Source: Amycolatopsis mongoliensis
Lineage (GTDB): Bacteria > Actinomycetota > Actinomycetes > Mycobacteriales > Pseudonocardiaceae
Length of the DNA: 64,000 nt
NCBI RefSeq assembly: GCF_030285665.1
Contig: NZ_CP127295.1
Location: 3,472,001 to 3,536,000 of the forward strand
Reading direction: 5' to 3'
Part shown: one piece after another, positions 8,716-15,710 of the stretch
How the letters are laid out: each line of letters starts with the position of its first letter
Numbering within the stretch: the stretch's first letter is position 1
Notes under the pieces: generated by a model
The model's database searches: none
Told to the model about the DNA's origin: nothing
The model's input: the letters and a program-made list of their open reading frames with translations, nothing else
Program-made: the position numbers and the translations under genes

Positions 8716-8886
8716 CGGCCGTCCTTGGGTTCAGCGAATGGGCAGGGTGAGTTCGGGGCCGATGCGCCCGGCAAGGCCGGCCGTAGCCGCGCACCGGGCC
8801 CCGACTCCGCCGCGCACGGCACGGTGTGGGCGGCGGCCTGGAACCCGGCCGGCGCGCAGGGGAGGGCGAGCGCGCCGGCCGGGAGC

Positions 8887-9135
8887 TCACGACGGCTCGT
8901 CAGGTGGCTCTGCCGTCGTGAGCAGCTCGTGAGGCTTGGGCTGTAGGCCGTCGAGCTGGCCAGCGCGGGCGGCAAGTTCGGCGCCGATGCCGACGAGTTG
9001 ACGGCCGAGCGTGCGCAGCCCGTCCGCGTAGGCGGCGTCATCGGGCTGCAAGGTCAAGAGCTCGACCGTGACGCGCCCGATCTCGGTGTTCACCTTGGCG
9101 AGTCCGGCGAGCAGGCGGCGGTCATGTACGTCCAC
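8887..9135 (-). CDS. Small helical hypothetical protein
   Basis: The protein has 82 residues and is almost entirely helical (RRLLAGLAKVNTEIGRVTVE, then GLRTLGRQLVGIGAELAARA). Its start overlaps the end of the upstream gene by 14 bases, which points to one operon. I recognise no family. Small helical proteins like this are common in actinobacterial prophage and integrative-element cassettes. Confidence 0.6.
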   Translation of the reverse strand: MDVHDRRLLAGLAKVNTEIGRVTVELLTLQPDDAAYADGLRTLGRQLVGIGAELAARAGQLDGLQPKPHELLTTAEPPDEPS

Positions 9136-9466
9136 GGGTCACCACCTCGAACAGGTCACCTGCGAACCCGCCACCAGGCGTGCGCGGGTGCGGTAGTCTG
9201 GCCCACGAGTGCGCAGCACACGAGGGACAAGCCTGGCTGCGGAGCGGGATCAGGCCGCGCGGACCGATACCCGGCCGGTCGTGCTCGAGCGGATATCCCG
9301 GGCCGAGCAGACACCAGGGCCGTAGCAGGTCCAACCGCCGGTCGTTCAACTCGGCGACCAGGTAGAGGTGGGCTCGTCCGTCGGCTTCGAACAGGCGCCA
9401 CTCCCAGCGCGCGAGGGGAGGCAGCAGGTTCAGGCGTGTGCGCGGCCGCTCGTCGAGGGAGGTCAC
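9122..9466 (-). CDS. Hypothetical protein
   Basis: The protein has 114 residues. I chose GTG 9466 because it overlaps the upstream stop in a GTGA arrangement; an ATG 20 codons further up would overlap the upstream gene by 64 bases. The middle (WEWRLFEADGRAHLYLVAEL) looks like a beta hairpin, followed by a Pro/Gly-rich stretch. No known domain is evident. It is the second gene of the minus operon that begins at 9696. Confidence 0.55.
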   Translation of the reverse strand: MTSLDERPRTRLNLLPPLARWEWRLFEADGRAHLYLVAELNDRRLDLLRPWCLLGPGYPLEHDRPGIGPRGLIPLRSQACPSCAAHSWARLPHPRTPGGGFAGDLFEVVTRGRT

Positions 9467-9696
9467 GACGGATACCGGCTCTGCCTCGGCCACCACCGCT
9501 GAACCTCGGCGCGCGCGGCCTGCCACTCGCGAGTGGTCATCTCCGACGCCGGGCGGAACCGGTCGCCAGCCGCCGTAGTCCGGTCGGGGCGTGAAGAGGT
9601 GAACAGGCGGGTCTCGGCGGCCCGGTCCTGAGGCGGAACCCGGTCGCTCACATCGCCCCCGTCTACGGAGGGTGGCTCACCTTCGCGTGCCGTCAC
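9463..9696 (-). CDS. Hypothetical protein, first gene of the small-gene operon
   Basis: The protein has 77 residues and starts at GTG 9696. No clear ribosome site precedes it, so a leaderless transcript is possible. The N-terminal half is disordered (Glu/Pro/Asp-rich). The end (MTTREWQAARAEVQRWWPR) is an amphipathic helix. It is transcribed away from the XRE/TPR regulator at 9828, and the operator-like repeats at 9743-9799 lie between the two genes. The family is unknown. Confidence 0.5.
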   Translation of the reverse strand: MTAREGEPPSVDGGDVSDRVPPQDRAAETRLFTSSRPDRTTAAGDRFRPASEMTTREWQAARAEVQRWWPRQSRYPS

Positions 9697-9742
9697 ATCG
9701 TTGACGCTAGGAGCGATAATGGCTGGTAGGAGTAGCCCGAGA

Positions 9743-9799
9743 AGGTGGCCATCCGACGGGGGTGGCCAGAAACAGGGGCCAAGGCGATGATGGCCACCT
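9743..9799. promoter_or_regulatory. Operator-like inverted repeat between divergent genes
   Basis: AGGTGGCCATC (9743-9753) and GATGGCCACCT (9789-9799) are exact reverse complements. A third GGTGGCCA copy lies between them at 9761-9768. The sites sit in the divergent gap between the small-gene operon (start 9696) and the XRE/TPR regulator (start 9828). This is where the regulator would be expected to control itself and the operon. Confidence 0.55.
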
Positions 9800-9827
9800 G
9801 GCAGGGTGCGAACCGCGAGGAGTACGA

Positions 9828-11057
9828 GTGGAGCAGCAAGGGGTCGGCGCACTGCTCCGAATCCAGCGAAAGGGCGCCGGCCGTTCCCAAGCCGATCAGG
9901 CCGTTGTGCTTTCCGCGATCTCCGGGCGGGCCGTCACCCGCAATGAGGTGTCGCGGTGGGAGTCCGAGCGACGGTTGCCGACCCCGTTCTGGCAAGAGCA
10001 CATCGCTGCGAGCTTCGAAATCGACGTGCTGGACATTCGGCGAGCTGTCGTGGCGACTCGTGCAGAACAGCGGAAGGCGAAGACGGGAGAGGTAGTGCAG
10101 CGGCGCGAATTCATCGGAGCAATGGCCTCTCTGGCGATTCCGCTGGCTCGCACCGAACAGCCGACCGCGCGCCGGATCGGGCAATCCGACATCGATGAGT
10201 TGCGCCGCCGAACAGCCCGGCTCCGCCGCCTCGACAACATCATGGGCGGTGCCGAGACCTTTCCGGTGTACTCCGCCGAGGTCGATTTCACGCAGCGGCT
10301 GCTCCGCGAATCCAGCCACGCGATAGAGATCGGCCGGCAGCTGCGCGCGCTGCTGGCCGAGCAACAGCAGCAGGCCGGCTGGGCGGCGTTCGACCACGGC
10401 CAGCACGCACTCGCCCAGCGGTTGTACAGCGCCAGCCGGGACGCCGCCGAGGAGGCCGGGGCGCTCGACCTCGCCGGGAATGCACTGGCCTACGCCGCCT
10501 ATCAGCAGACGACCACGGCGCAGAGCGGCACCGCGCTGGCCACCGACTCGTGCGAGGTTGCGCGGCCGATGGCCACACCGAAGGTGAACGCCCTGCTCCT
10601 CGAACGGAAGGCGTGGGCGCACGCGACGGCGCGTGAGCCGCAGGAGGCCGACCGGGCGCTGAACCAGGCTCGTGAAGCGCTGCAAGTCCGGGACGACCGG
10701 CCCGATCCGGACTGGGTGTTCTGGGTGAACGAGGCCGAGATCGACATCATGGCCGGCCGGTGCTGGACCGAGCTACGCCGCCCGCTGCGAGCCGTGCCGG
10801 TCCTGGAGCAGGTGTTGGCCGGGTTCGATGACACGCACGCGCGGGACAAGGCGCTGTACCTGACGTGGCTCGCCACGTCCTACCTGCACGCCCACGAGGT
10901 CGAACAGGCCGCCGCGACCCTTACACGCGCCGCCGACCTAGCCGCTGGGGTCAGCTCGGTGCGCCCGGCCGTCAGGATCCAGGCTGTAGCTCGCCAGCTG
11001 ACGCGGTACCGGTCGACGCCGGTGGTCGGCGAGCTGCTAGCCCGGCTGGGCGCCTAG
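9828..11057 (+). CDS. XRE-type helix-turn-helix regulator with TPR-like C-terminal part
   Basis: The protein has 409 residues. I chose GTG 9828 because GAGGAG lies 6 bases before it and the helix-turn-helix begins right after. The DNA-binding part is residues ~8-65 (SQADQAVVLSAISGRAVTRN then EVSRWESERRLPTPFWQEH). The rest is a helical repeat array (AEVDFTQRLLRESSHAIEIG; ALAQRLYSASRDAAEEAGAL; residues ~150-400), as in the large actinobacterial XRE/TPR regulator family. It probably senses a ligand or peptide and represses its own promoter through the repeats at 9743-9799. Its stop overlaps the cutA stop tail to tail. Confidence 0.8.
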   Translation: MEQQGVGALLRIQRKGAGRSQADQAVVLSAISGRAVTRNEVSRWESERRLPTPFWQEHIAASFEIDVLDIRRAVVATRAEQRKAKTGEVVQRREFIGAMASLAIPLARTEQPTARRIGQSDIDELRRRTARLRRLDNIMGGAETFPVYSAEVDFTQRLLRESSHAIEIGRQLRALLAEQQQQAGWAAFDHGQHALAQRLYSASRDAAEEAGALDLAGNALAYAAYQQTTTAQSGTALATDSCEVARPMATPKVNALLLERKAWAHATAREPQEADRALNQAREALQVRDDRPDPDWVFWVNEAEIDIMAGRCWTELRRPLRAVPVLEQVLAGFDDTHARDKALYLTWLATSYLHAHEVEQAAATLTRAADLAAGVSSVRPAVRIQAVARQLTRYRSTPVVGELLARLGA

Positions 11058-11380
11058 GCATCCGAGCTCGTCGCCTCCTCGAGCCACCGCAGGTAGTCGG
11101 CGGAGCCGCGTACGAGCTCGACGGCAGTCACCTCCGGCTTGTCCCACGGGTGCTGTTCGACGATGTGCGCTTCGAGTTCGGCGTAGCGGGCGTCGGTGGT
11201 CTTGAATGTCACGTTCCACTCTTCGCCCTCGCCCTGCTCGCCGAGGTGCCAGAAGAACGACGCCACGGGACCGGTGACCTGCGCGGTGGCCGCCAAGCGC
11301 GCGGACACCGCAGATCCGGCGATCTTCGCTCCAGCCGCGCGGTCCGGGGTCGTCGTCGTCACGAGAAGGTGAACAGCCAT
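11054..11380 (-). CDS. cutA: CutA-type divalent-cation tolerance protein
   Basis: The protein has 108 residues, the usual CutA1 length. It has a ferredoxin-like beta-alpha-beta core, with a VHLLVTTT first strand, a VTFKTTDARYAELEAHIVEQHPWDKPEV segment (the conserved HPxDxPE-type motif) and a C-terminal YLRWLEEAT helix. CutA forms stable trimers in the cytoplasm. Its role in metal tolerance is debated outside E. coli. It is a typical housekeeping gene, so the prophage may end before it. Confidence 0.9.
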   Translation of the reverse strand: MAVHLLVTTTTPDRAAGAKIAGSAVSARLAATAQVTGPVASFFWHLGEQGEGEEWNVTFKTTDARYAELEAHIVEQHPWDKPEVTAVELVRGSADYLRWLEEATSSDA

Positions 11381-11435
11381 GCCGCCAGCCTAGGGGCGCA
11401 CAGACCTCGCCCGCTGCCCCGTGAAGGTACGTTCG

Positions 11436-11711
11436 CTAGCTCGTCGGCTGGACGTGCTCCGTCCACTTGGCGCCGTCCCACCACTGCGTCACGCCATCTT
11501 GCGTCGGCGACGGATACCAGCCCGCCGGAGGTCCGACCGGCGCCGGCGCGGGTGCGGCAGGTGCCTCGGCCTGCTGCTTGAGTGCCTGCTGCTGGAGTCG
11601 CGTCTGCGCCTGCAGTTCACGCAGCGACTTCTTGGCCACGCGCTGCTTCTTGCTGCTGCCGCTCACAAGCCCGCCCGTGCCGAGCATGAGCGACTTCCGG
11701 ATGATGCCCAC
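11436..11711 (-). CDS. DUF2510-domain small protein
   Basis: The protein has 91 residues. Residues 1-60 are basic and helical with a Gln/Ala-rich coil (ELQAQTRLQQQALKQQAE). After a Pro/Ala linker, the C-terminus carries a complete DUF2510 motif (PAGWYPSPTQDGVTQWWDGAKWTEH). That motif is common at the ends of actinobacterial membrane-associated proteins. No membrane helix is visible here. The function is unknown. Confidence 0.75.
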   Translation of the reverse strand: MGIIRKSLMLGTGGLVSGSSKKQRVAKKSLRELQAQTRLQQQALKQQAEAPAAPAPAPVGPPAGWYPSPTQDGVTQWWDGAKWTEHVQPTS

Positions 11712-11766
11712 GTGTTCACCTTTCCGTCAGGAGTACTCGCCAGAGTCGGTGATCTAGCTCGCCGTG

Positions 11767-12039
11767 TTACGCACTTGCCGCGGAAATCTGATCGAGCAGC
11801 GCGGCGAGGGCCGCGGCCCGGCTGCCATGCTCGAGGCCGGTGTTCCAGCGGGCCGCGGTGTCGCCGTCCTCCCGCCAGCACGCCCACCACCGGCGGGCGC
11901 CGTAGCGCCAGCCGCGCCACTCCCGGCCGTCGCCGACCCAGCCCACCCAACGGCCGTCGAGGTAGACCCGGTAGTCCGTCGTGCCGCCGATGTACATCGG
12001 CTCGTCGCGCTGCTCCCGCTGCAGACTGGCCGCGCTCAT
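11767..12039 (-). CDS. Trp-rich small hypothetical protein
   Basis: The protein has 90 residues. It starts at ATG 12039, which overlaps the stop of the upstream secreted protein (ATGA). The core repeats short aromatic strands (YRVYLDGRWVGWVGDGREWRGWRYG then WWACWRED) and ends in a helix (RAAALAALLDQISAA). No family is recognised. Coupling to the secreted HEWMH protein suggests a shared function. Confidence 0.6.
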   Translation of the reverse strand: MSAASLQREQRDEPMYIGGTTDYRVYLDGRWVGWVGDGREWRGWRYGARRWWACWREDGDTAARWNTGLEHGSRAAALAALLDQISAASA

Positions 12040-12557
12040 TGGCCGGCCGCCGCGAGCAGCCGGCGCGCCGCGCCGTCTTCGAACGCCGTGCACCCGACCA
12101 CCGCTCGGCACGTCTCCCGCGCCCGGGCGTCGAGGTACGGCGTGTACCGCGAGCCGAGCAGCAGCGACCCGCAGTCCGCGACCGTCTCGACGTTCCGGCC
12201 GTACGCGCGCGAGCGGAGCCGGCTGTCGGGGTAGGCGCGCTGCTGCTGGGTGTGCATCCACTCGTGGTTGACGATGGAGAGGATCAGGGCCGGGTTGCAT
12301 GGCACGACCTCGGACACCGTCACGCCCTCGTCGGGGCGCGCCACGCCCCACGCGTCAGGCCGGGTGGGGCCGACGCGCCACTCGACACCGAACCGGCCGA
12401 GCTGTGCGAGCCGCGTGTCGACGAGCGCGGCGCGATCGCAGGACGGCGCCGCGGCCGCGTGCGCGGGGGCCAGGCCGACGAGCACGCTGGCGATGGCCGC
12501 GAGCGCGACGATGAGGGCGAGGGAACGAAGGGCGATAGGGTGTGTCTGGGAGCGCAT
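12036..12557 (-). CDS. Secreted protein with an HExxH zinc-protease-like motif
   Basis: The protein has 173 residues. It has a clear Sec signal peptide (basic start, then a hydrophobic ALIVALAAIASVLVGLAP core and AHA cleavage site near residue 34). The mature part carries NHEWMHTQQQ around residues 96-105, which fits the HExxH zinc ligand-catalytic Glu pattern, and four to five cysteines that could form disulfides. It resembles short secreted zincin-like proteins of actinomycetes. Whether it is an active protease is inference. It is the first gene of a two-gene minus operon. Confidence 0.65.
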   Translation of the reverse strand: MRSQTHPIALRSLALIVALAAIASVLVGLAPAHAAAAPSCDRAALVDTRLAQLGRFGVEWRVGPTRPDAWGVARPDEGVTVSEVVPCNPALILSIVNHEWMHTQQQRAYPDSRLRSRAYGRNVETVADCGSLLLGSRYTPYLDARARETCRAVVGCTAFEDGAARRLLAAAGQ

Positions 12558-12694
12558 CGGGGCCTCTCGTAGTAGGCCCTTCGTCCCACGTATGTCCCAC
12601 GATCATCGCGTTCCCGCTGGTAGAGGCCAGAGGCCCCGTCATCGGGCCACAATAACAACTCCCGTGCCGATCGCTCCGCTACGATTTCGCCGCG
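12558..12694. promoter_or_regulatory. Divergent intergenic region with a direct repeat
   Basis: This 137-base gap lies between the secreted zincin-like gene and the GNAT gene. It contains GTCCCACGTATGTCCCACG (two GTCCCACG copies, 12582-12600). No tRNA or clear hairpin terminator is visible. It could hold two promoters. It may also be the right-hand end of the prophage region, but no matching att repeat can be seen inside the window. Confidence 0.3.
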
Positions 12695-13369
12695 ATGCTG
12701 CCAGCCACCAAGGGGATCTTCGACCGGCTCACCCGCCGCGGCCGCCTGATGACCAAGCGGGCCTGCGACCGGCAGGGCCACGTGCTGCGCAGCGGGCGTT
12801 TCCTCTTCCGGACGCCGACGGCGTGGGAGTACGCCGCCGCGGTCGCCTGCGGCAGCGACCCCGCCGCCCAGCGCTGGCTCGGCTGGCTGCCGGACTCGAT
12901 CGTGGCCCGGGGTGCCCGCGCGGACGCGCTGCGCGTCGTGCCCGGCACCGGCCCGGACTGGGTGTCGCCCGATCCGCAGTCGATCGACCTGGTGATGATC
13001 GACGTCGAGGCCAACCGGTGCGTCGGCCTGGTGAGCGTGCACACCGGCGAGGACGGCGGCCCGGAGACCGGCGGCTACCTCGCGCCGGACTACCGCGGCC
13101 GCGGCAACGGGCGCGTGCTGTTCGCGGCCGGGCTGACCCTGGCGCACGACCACCTCGGCCTGCCGCGGGTGCGCGCCGGCGCCGAGGTCGGCAACGTCGC
13201 GAGCGCGCGGTCGCTGCAGGCCGCCGGCCTCGCCCGCGTCGCCGGGCCGCCGACGTACCGGCTGCCGGACGGCCGCGTCACCGAGGCGTGGTGGTTCCAG
13301 CACGCCGTCCCGCGGACCACGCGCTGCGGCGGCCCGCAGGCGACGTGGTTCCCGGCGTCGCTGCTCTGA
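12695..13369 (+). CDS. GNAT-family N-acetyltransferase
   Basis: The protein has 224 residues. The acetyl-CoA-binding motif is YRGRGNGRVLFAAGL around residues 131-145. It follows a VGLVSVHTGEDGGPETGGYLAPDYRG strand region and precedes the NVASARSLQAAGL helix typical of RimJ/RimL-like GNATs. The N-terminal ~60 residues fit a substrate-binding region. The acceptor is unknown and may be a protein N-terminus or small amine. It stands alone with its own promoter, divergent from the secreted-protein operon. Confidence 0.8.
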   Translation: MLPATKGIFDRLTRRGRLMTKRACDRQGHVLRSGRFLFRTPTAWEYAAAVACGSDPAAQRWLGWLPDSIVARGARADALRVVPGTGPDWVSPDPQSIDLVMIDVEANRCVGLVSVHTGEDGGPETGGYLAPDYRGRGNGRVLFAAGLTLAHDHLGLPRVRAGAEVGNVASARSLQAAGLARVAGPPTYRLPDGRVTEAWWFQHAVPRTTRCGGPQATWFPASLL

Positions 13370-13413
13370 TCACTTCGGCCGACGCCGACGTTTCCGGTGG
13401 CTACCTTCGCCGC

Positions 13414-14163
13414 ATGACTTCGCTCGCCGCTCCGGTTCCGCCGGTGCCCCTTGACGTCCCCCCGGGAAGTGTCGCCTGGTTACGGGCTTCGGTCGCCCGC
13501 TTCAGCAATGGTTCCGACCACGCGCGACGGCGGGCGCTAGGGGTGTCCCTGTTGGCCGCGGTCGATCCGGATTCCTTGCGGGACAAGGCTTTTGCGCGGA
13601 CCGTCGAAATCATGAGTGCGGTCGAGGAGGCCGACGTGATGGCGGTGCTCGCGCGGCCGGTGCCGGTCGGGGTGCTCGCGGAGGCGCTCGGCCTGCCCGG
13701 CGTCGCGGCGGACGTGGTCCCGGTCGCGGCCGCCTACCACCCGCACGTGACGCCGGACGCCGACGCCGAAGCCGCGGTGGGCCGGCTGATCGCGGCCTGC
13801 GGCGGACCGACCGAACTCACGGCGGCGCGGATCGGTCTGCTGGTCCAGGCCTGCGACGCCACGGCCGGGCTGATCGGGAACGCGCTTTCCGCTTCGCTGG
13901 CGGGAAAGCCCGCGGAATTGCTGGCGGAACCGCCGGTGGTGGCCACGCGCCGGCGCGTCGACGGCTCCGACGTCACGGTCTCGCTGACCGGAACGCCGTT
14001 CGGTGCCGGGCCGCGCGAATGCCCGGGTTCGCGGCACGCGATCGCCCTCGCGACCGGCGTTCTCCAGGCGCTGCGCGGGTTTCGCCTGACAGAAGCGGAA
14101 ACGGCGTGGGTGTCGTCGCCGAATCTCCGGATGCCCGCGGTGCTGCGGGTGACCCGCGGCTGA
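13414..14163 (+). CDS. Short cytochrome P450-like protein (N-terminal half missing)
   Basis: The protein has 249 residues; P450s usually have about 400. Residues 205-215 carry the heme-thiolate loop (FGAGPRECPG), with the invariant Cys followed by an L-helix (HAIALATGVLQALRGF). The I-helix and ExxR motifs expected in a full enzyme are not evident. The N-terminal part (VAWLRASVARFSNG, SLLAAVDPDSLRDKAFART) looks reshaped rather than cut, since it has its own start and no frameshift. It may be a stand-alone heme or degenerate P450. Catalysis is doubtful. Confidence 0.6.
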   Translation: MTSLAAPVPPVPLDVPPGSVAWLRASVARFSNGSDHARRRALGVSLLAAVDPDSLRDKAFARTVEIMSAVEEADVMAVLARPVPVGVLAEALGLPGVAADVVPVAAAYHPHVTPDADAEAAVGRLIAACGGPTELTAARIGLLVQACDATAGLIGNALSASLAGKPAELLAEPPVVATRRRVDGSDVTVSLTGTPFGAGPRECPGSRHAIALATGVLQALRGFRLTEAETAWVSSPNLRMPAVLRVTRG

Positions 14164-14220
14164 ACCGTGGCCGGGTTCTGCTAAGAATTACCGCGTTCAT
14201 CTTCTGGGGAAGGCGCGGAA

Positions 14221-14580
14221 ATGCTGTATTTCGATGGTCTGATCGGCATCGTCACGCTCGGGTTGTGGATCTTCTGCCTGGTCGACGTGATCACGACGGA
14301 CGAGTCGTCCTGCCGCAACCTGCCGAAGGGGCTGTGGCTGCTCGTCGTGCTGGTGCTGCCGCTGGTGGGGTCGATCATCTGGCTGGTCGCGGGGCGGCCG
14401 CAGCAGGTGACGCGGGCGCGCGGCCCGTACGAGCGGAACGCGCCGGCGTACCCGGAGTACGACCGCCCGGGCCGTTTCGCGGCCGGCAACCCGGACGACG
14501 ACGACGAGTTCCTGCGCAAGTGCCGCGAACGCGCGGAGGCGCAGCGGAAACTGGCGCGCGAGAAGCGCACGGAGGACTGA
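14221..14580 (+). CDS. PLDc_N-domain membrane protein
   Basis: The protein has 119 residues. The first 65 form the phospholipase-D N-terminal-type two-helix unit: a helix at ~5-22, a VDVITTDESSCRNLPKG loop, and LLVVLVLPLVGSIIWLVAG at ~41-59. A disordered acidic stretch (NPDDDDEFL) and a basic coiled tail follow. Such PLDc_N proteins are frequent small membrane proteins of actinomycetes with unknown function. The gene ends just before a repeat that separates it from marR. Confidence 0.8.
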   Translation: MLYFDGLIGIVTLGLWIFCLVDVITTDESSCRNLPKGLWLLVVLVLPLVGSIIWLVAGRPQQVTRARGPYERNAPAYPEYDRPGRFAAGNPDDDDEFLRKCRERAEAQRKLAREKRTED

Positions 14581-14587
14581 GCCCGAG

Positions 14588-14670
14588 CGCCCCAATGTGG
14601 CGTTGGGTGCGTGGGGCGCACCGAACGCCACATTGGGTGCGTGGGACGCACCGAACGCCACATTGGGGCG
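14588..14670. repeat. Intergenic repeat with 17-bp inverted arms, likely bidirectional terminator
   Basis: CGCCCCAATGTGGCGTT (14588-14604) pairs exactly with AACGCCACATTGGGGCG (14654-14670). Between them are two 30-base direct repeats (14608-14637 and 14638-14667) that differ at one position, each with its own small TGCGTGGG(G/A)CGCAC hairpin. It lies between two convergent genes. Confidence 0.7.
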
Positions 14671-15135
14671 TTAGCAGGTGGGGCCCTCGCAGGCGCCGTG
14701 TTCGTAGGCTTCCAGGGTCGAGATCACCAGCCGGCGCTCGGCCGGCGTCAACGGCGCCAGCGCGTTGCTCCACGCTTGCGCGCCGCGTGCCAGCCACGCG
14801 TCCACCGCCGGGCGTCGCTCCGGCGTGATGCTCACGATCGTGCGGCGGCGGTCCGCCGGGTCCTCGTCGCGGTTCAGCACGCCCTGACGGCTGAGGTCGC
14901 CGACCATCAGGCTCGCCGTCGTCGGCGCGACCTCCAGGCGGCCGGCCAGCTCGGTGACCGTCATCGGGCCGTCGAACAGCAGGATCGACAGCAGCGACAG
15001 GTGCCGCGGCGCGAGCGCGCAGCCGTCCAGCTCGTCGGGGACCGGGGTCCGCTTCGCGCGGCCCACCAGGCGCGGCATCAGCAGCAGGAGCCGGCGCACG
15101 CCGTCTTCGAGACTCAACCCGGCCTCCGTTGACAC
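14671..15135 (-). CDS. MarR-family transcriptional regulator
   Basis: The protein has 154 residues and starts at GTG 15135, with GGGAGG 6 bases upstream. It has a typical MarR winged helix: LAPRHLSLLSILLFDGPMTV, TELAGRLEVAPTTASLMVGD as recognition helix, and LNRDEDPADRRRTIVSIT as the wing, with the conserved D-x-R-R pair. N- and C-terminal helices form the dimer. It is divergent from the deazaflavin-dependent reductase at 15241 and very likely represses it and itself through the palindromes at 15155-15174. Confidence 0.88.
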   Translation of the reverse strand: MSTEAGLSLEDGVRRLLLLMPRLVGRAKRTPVPDELDGCALAPRHLSLLSILLFDGPMTVTELAGRLEVAPTTASLMVGDLSRQGVLNRDEDPADRRRTIVSITPERRPAVDAWLARGAQAWSNALAPLTPAERRLVISTLEAYEHGACEGPTC

Positions 15136-15154
15136 CGCCTGCCTCCCGTCGGTA

Positions 15155-15174
15155 GCTTTGTTTGCAAAGCAAAC
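15155..15174. promoter_or_regulatory. Palindromic operator between marR-type gene and its divergent target
   Basis: Two overlapping inverted repeats are visible: GCTTTG-N4-CAAAGC (15155-15170) and GTTTGC-N3-GCAAAC (15160-15174). They sit 20 bases from the MarR start and 67 bases from the reductase start. This size and placement are standard for a MarR dimer operator. Confidence 0.65.
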
Positions 15175-15240
15175 ACTTCTCGGATGTCCCGAGCCTACCT
15201 CGGGCCACGAACGAGCGTACCGGTCAGAACAGGGGATTCC

Positions 15241-15663
15241 ATGACAGCGCCAGCCGACATGAACGCATTCAACAACCAGGTCGTCGAGGAGTTCCGGACC
15301 AACGACGGCGTGGTCGGCGGCATGTTCGAGGGCAAGAACGTGCTGCTGCTCACCACGATCGGCGCGAAGAGCGGGGAAGAGCGCCTGTCGCCGCTGGTCT
15401 ACACCCGCGACGGCGACAACCTCGTCATCGCCGCGTCCATGGGCGGCGCACCGAAGAACCCGGCGTGGTTCCACAACCTCGTCGCCAACCCGAAGGTGAC
15501 CGTCGAGGTCGGCAGCGAGACGTTCGAGGCCACGGCCACCGTGGTCGCCGACCGCGCCGAGCGCGACCGCCTCTACGCGGGCATGGTCGCGCACGCCGAG
15601 GGCTTCGCCGACTACGAGAAGAAGACCACGCGGGTCATCCCGATCGTCGTCCTCGAGCGCTGA
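15241..15663 (+). CDS. Deazaflavin-dependent nitroreductase family protein (DDN-like)
   Basis: The protein has 140 residues. It is a split-barrel protein with the family features LLLTTIGAKSGEERLSPLVYT (substrate and F420-binding strand) and GGAPKNPAWFHNLVANPKV, followed by a YEKKTTRVIPIVVLER C-terminus. Members reduce diverse substrates with reduced F420 in actinobacteria. It starts at ATG 15241. It is divergent from, and probably repressed by, the MarR regulator. The substrate is not readable; a role in quinone or xenobiotic reduction would fit MarR control. Confidence 0.85.
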   Translation: MTAPADMNAFNNQVVEEFRTNDGVVGGMFEGKNVLLLTTIGAKSGEERLSPLVYTRDGDNLVIAASMGGAPKNPAWFHNLVANPKVTVEVGSETFEATATVVADRAERDRLYAGMVAHAEGFADYEKKTTRVIPIVVLER

Positions 15664-15671
15664 CGTCCCGT

Positions 15672-15703
15672 CCCGCCGGCCGCACCGGAGCGCGGCCGGC
15701 GGG
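15672..15703. terminator. Strong GC hairpin between convergent genes
   Basis: CCCGCCGGCCGC (15672-15683) and GCGGCCGGCGGG (15692-15703) form a perfect 12-bp stem with an 8-base loop. It lies between the stops of the reductase (15663) and the flavin oxidoreductase (15711). Confidence 0.75.
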
Positions 15704-15710
15704 AGGCGGG

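Noticed and set aside
12558..12694. Prophage attachment site at the GTCCCACG repeat
   Set aside because: There is no second copy that would define an att pair inside the window and no integrase or tRNA beside it, so it is only noted as a repeat.
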